DNA from: Psilocybe azurescens
Lineage: Eukaryota; Basidiomycota; Agaricomycetes; Agaricales; Agrocybaceae
Length of the DNA: 32,593 bases
Direction: 5' to 3'
Assembly (NCBI GenBank): GCA_023853785.1
Contig: JAJIRX010000318.1
Span: forward strand, 1-32,593
The notes below the pieces were generated by a model, which saw only the letters and a program-made list of their open reading frames with translations, searched no databases and was not told where the DNA came from. A program made the position numbers and the translations under genes. Below are positions 31,768 through 32,593 of this stretch, one piece after another (the stretch's first letter is position 1; each line of letters opens with the position of its first letter).

Positions 31768-32440
31768 TCAATCATCATTTCCATCTACATTCCAGTGCCT
31801 AATGGGTTCTTCTTGTTCATCATCATCATCATTTTCTTCTTCTTTCCTCTCTTTTTTTTGTCAAGTTTTCTTGTTGTTTTTTTGCTTTTTCTTTTGTCTT
31901 TTGTATAATATGTTGGGTATGATAAAACAACATTGAATGCAAAAACCAGTTAAAGTTTCCAGATTTCATACATTTAAGGTGATTCAAAGCCACCAAGCCA
32001 AGAGTTTAATTGTTCACATGCTTGTGTATTATAAGCTCGCTTATAATATATTCGCCCACGTTTATCAATGTCTACTATGACAAGATTTGGGGCTGAACCA
32101 TTCAAGGGAGCAGGATTACAATATTTGTGAGCTGAAATAATCAGTTGTTCAATGGTTACGATATAATGATAAAGAATCCACAATAAATTGGACTGGTTTT
32201 TTCCATATTGCCCAACTTCATTGCTAATGTACAAGTTCAAAGAACTTTTGCAAGCTTTATAAATGCAACATAAACTGGTTGAGAGATGCTTCAGTTGGAT
32301 ACACTTTGATAACCAGTTTAAGATTTTGTTGGAGATTGATTTATCAAACTTTGTCCATGCAATTACAACACCACATGGTTTACATTGTTTCTACACAATA
32401 AATTGACCGGGACTAAAGTAATGCAATCGTGGAACCTCAA

Positions 32441-32473
<33 letters not shown>

Positions 32474-32593
32474 GTGGGTGGCTGAACTCTTTCAACAGAT
32501 GGTTGCCGGGTGCATTTGCCTCATTTGGTCTTTTTTTGCGGCATTCGCCAATTTGCCAAGAGCCTGCTTGGCTATGGTTTAACTTGTATTTTT
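31768..32593 (-). pseudogene. Second KDZ-associated (CxC-type) gene fragment, running off the right edge
   Basis: It is homologous to the C-terminal part of the gene at 20764-23000. From the right edge it reads KKRPNEANAPGN with KEFSHPH, a poly-Asp tract encoded by a CAT repeat and HYFSPGQFIV. Then come CGVVIAWTKFDKS, a diverged middle, NPAPLNGSAPNLVIVDIDKR, YNTQACEQLNSWLGGFES (32010-31979) and, after a shift, GNFNWFLHSMLFYHTQ. An acidic tail ends near 31768. There are in-frame stops (for example after FSPGQFIV) and shifts, so it is a pseudogene. It differs enough from the first copy to be a separate family member and not a recent duplicate. Confidence 0.8.
32441..32473. repeat. (CAT)11 microsatellite
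   Basis: Eleven perfect CAT units. On the minus strand they encode a poly-Asp linker just before the HYFSPGQ block of the KDZ-associated fragment. The first copy of the gene has a shorter ATT/ATC run at the same place. Confidence 0.95.

Noticed and set aside
31705..31908. Ile/Phe-rich plus-strand frame resembling a membrane protein
   Set aside because: AT-rich sequence opposite the Lys/Asp-rich tail of the KDZ-associated fragment gives hydrophobic codons by chance.
1..32593. tRNA or rRNA genes
   Set aside because: I looked for tRNA-like boxes and rRNA core sequences by eye and saw none. A covariance-model scan would be needed to exclude a tRNA.

Overview
The window looks like a transposon-rich stretch of a mushroom-forming basidiomycete (Agaricomycetes) genome. 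Pointers are: short GT-AG introns of about 50-80 nt; NACHT genes with a conserved N-terminal GGSF motif; and transposon families common in these fungi, namely a Ty3/gypsy chromovirus, hAT, CACTA/Tnp2 and a cysteine-rich KDZ-associated (CxC-type) gene. I found no gene that reads through intact from start to stop. Almost everything recognisable is decayed.

Region 1 (1-3011) is the 3' end of a Ty3/gypsy chromovirus: integrase, chromodomain, an unusual extra ORF with zinc knuckles, and the 3' LTR. It is inserted in a NACHT pseudogene.

Region 2 (3012-16286) is a large, colinear, diverged inverted duplication of a two-gene unit. Each arm carries a NACHT gene and an arginyl-tRNA synthetase (ArgRS) gene arranged head to head. 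The order is NACHT(-), ArgRS(+), a 1.9 kb unpaired centre, ArgRS(-), NACHT(+). Paired landmarks sum to about 17,990-18,090 all along the arms, so the arms are nearly indel-balanced over 5 kb. All four genes carry frame breaks.

Region 3 (16287-20735) holds a 472-bp foldback (palindromic) element, a hAT transposase C-terminal remnant, a purine-rich block and an AT-rich tandem array.

Region 4 (20764-25660, minus strand) has a KDZ-associated CxC-type cysteine-rich gene. Upstream of it on the same strand lies a multi-exon gene of unknown family.

Region 5 (25837-31600) has a five-copy tandem repeat and a decayed CACTA-type Tnp2 transposase gene split by a 936-bp inverted-repeat element. Clusters of a GGATTCC-like motif lie on both sides of the gene. 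Region 6 (31768-32593) is a second, more degenerate copy of the KDZ-associated gene.

Many lesions are 1-nt shifts at or near homopolymers, so part of the decay could be assembly error. In-frame stops from substitutions and insertions by other elements show that real decay is also present. I did not find a convincing new biological system. The strongest leads are the NACHT/ArgRS inverted duplication, the unknown gene beside the KDZ-associated gene, and the extra zinc-knuckle ORF downstream of the gypsy integrase.
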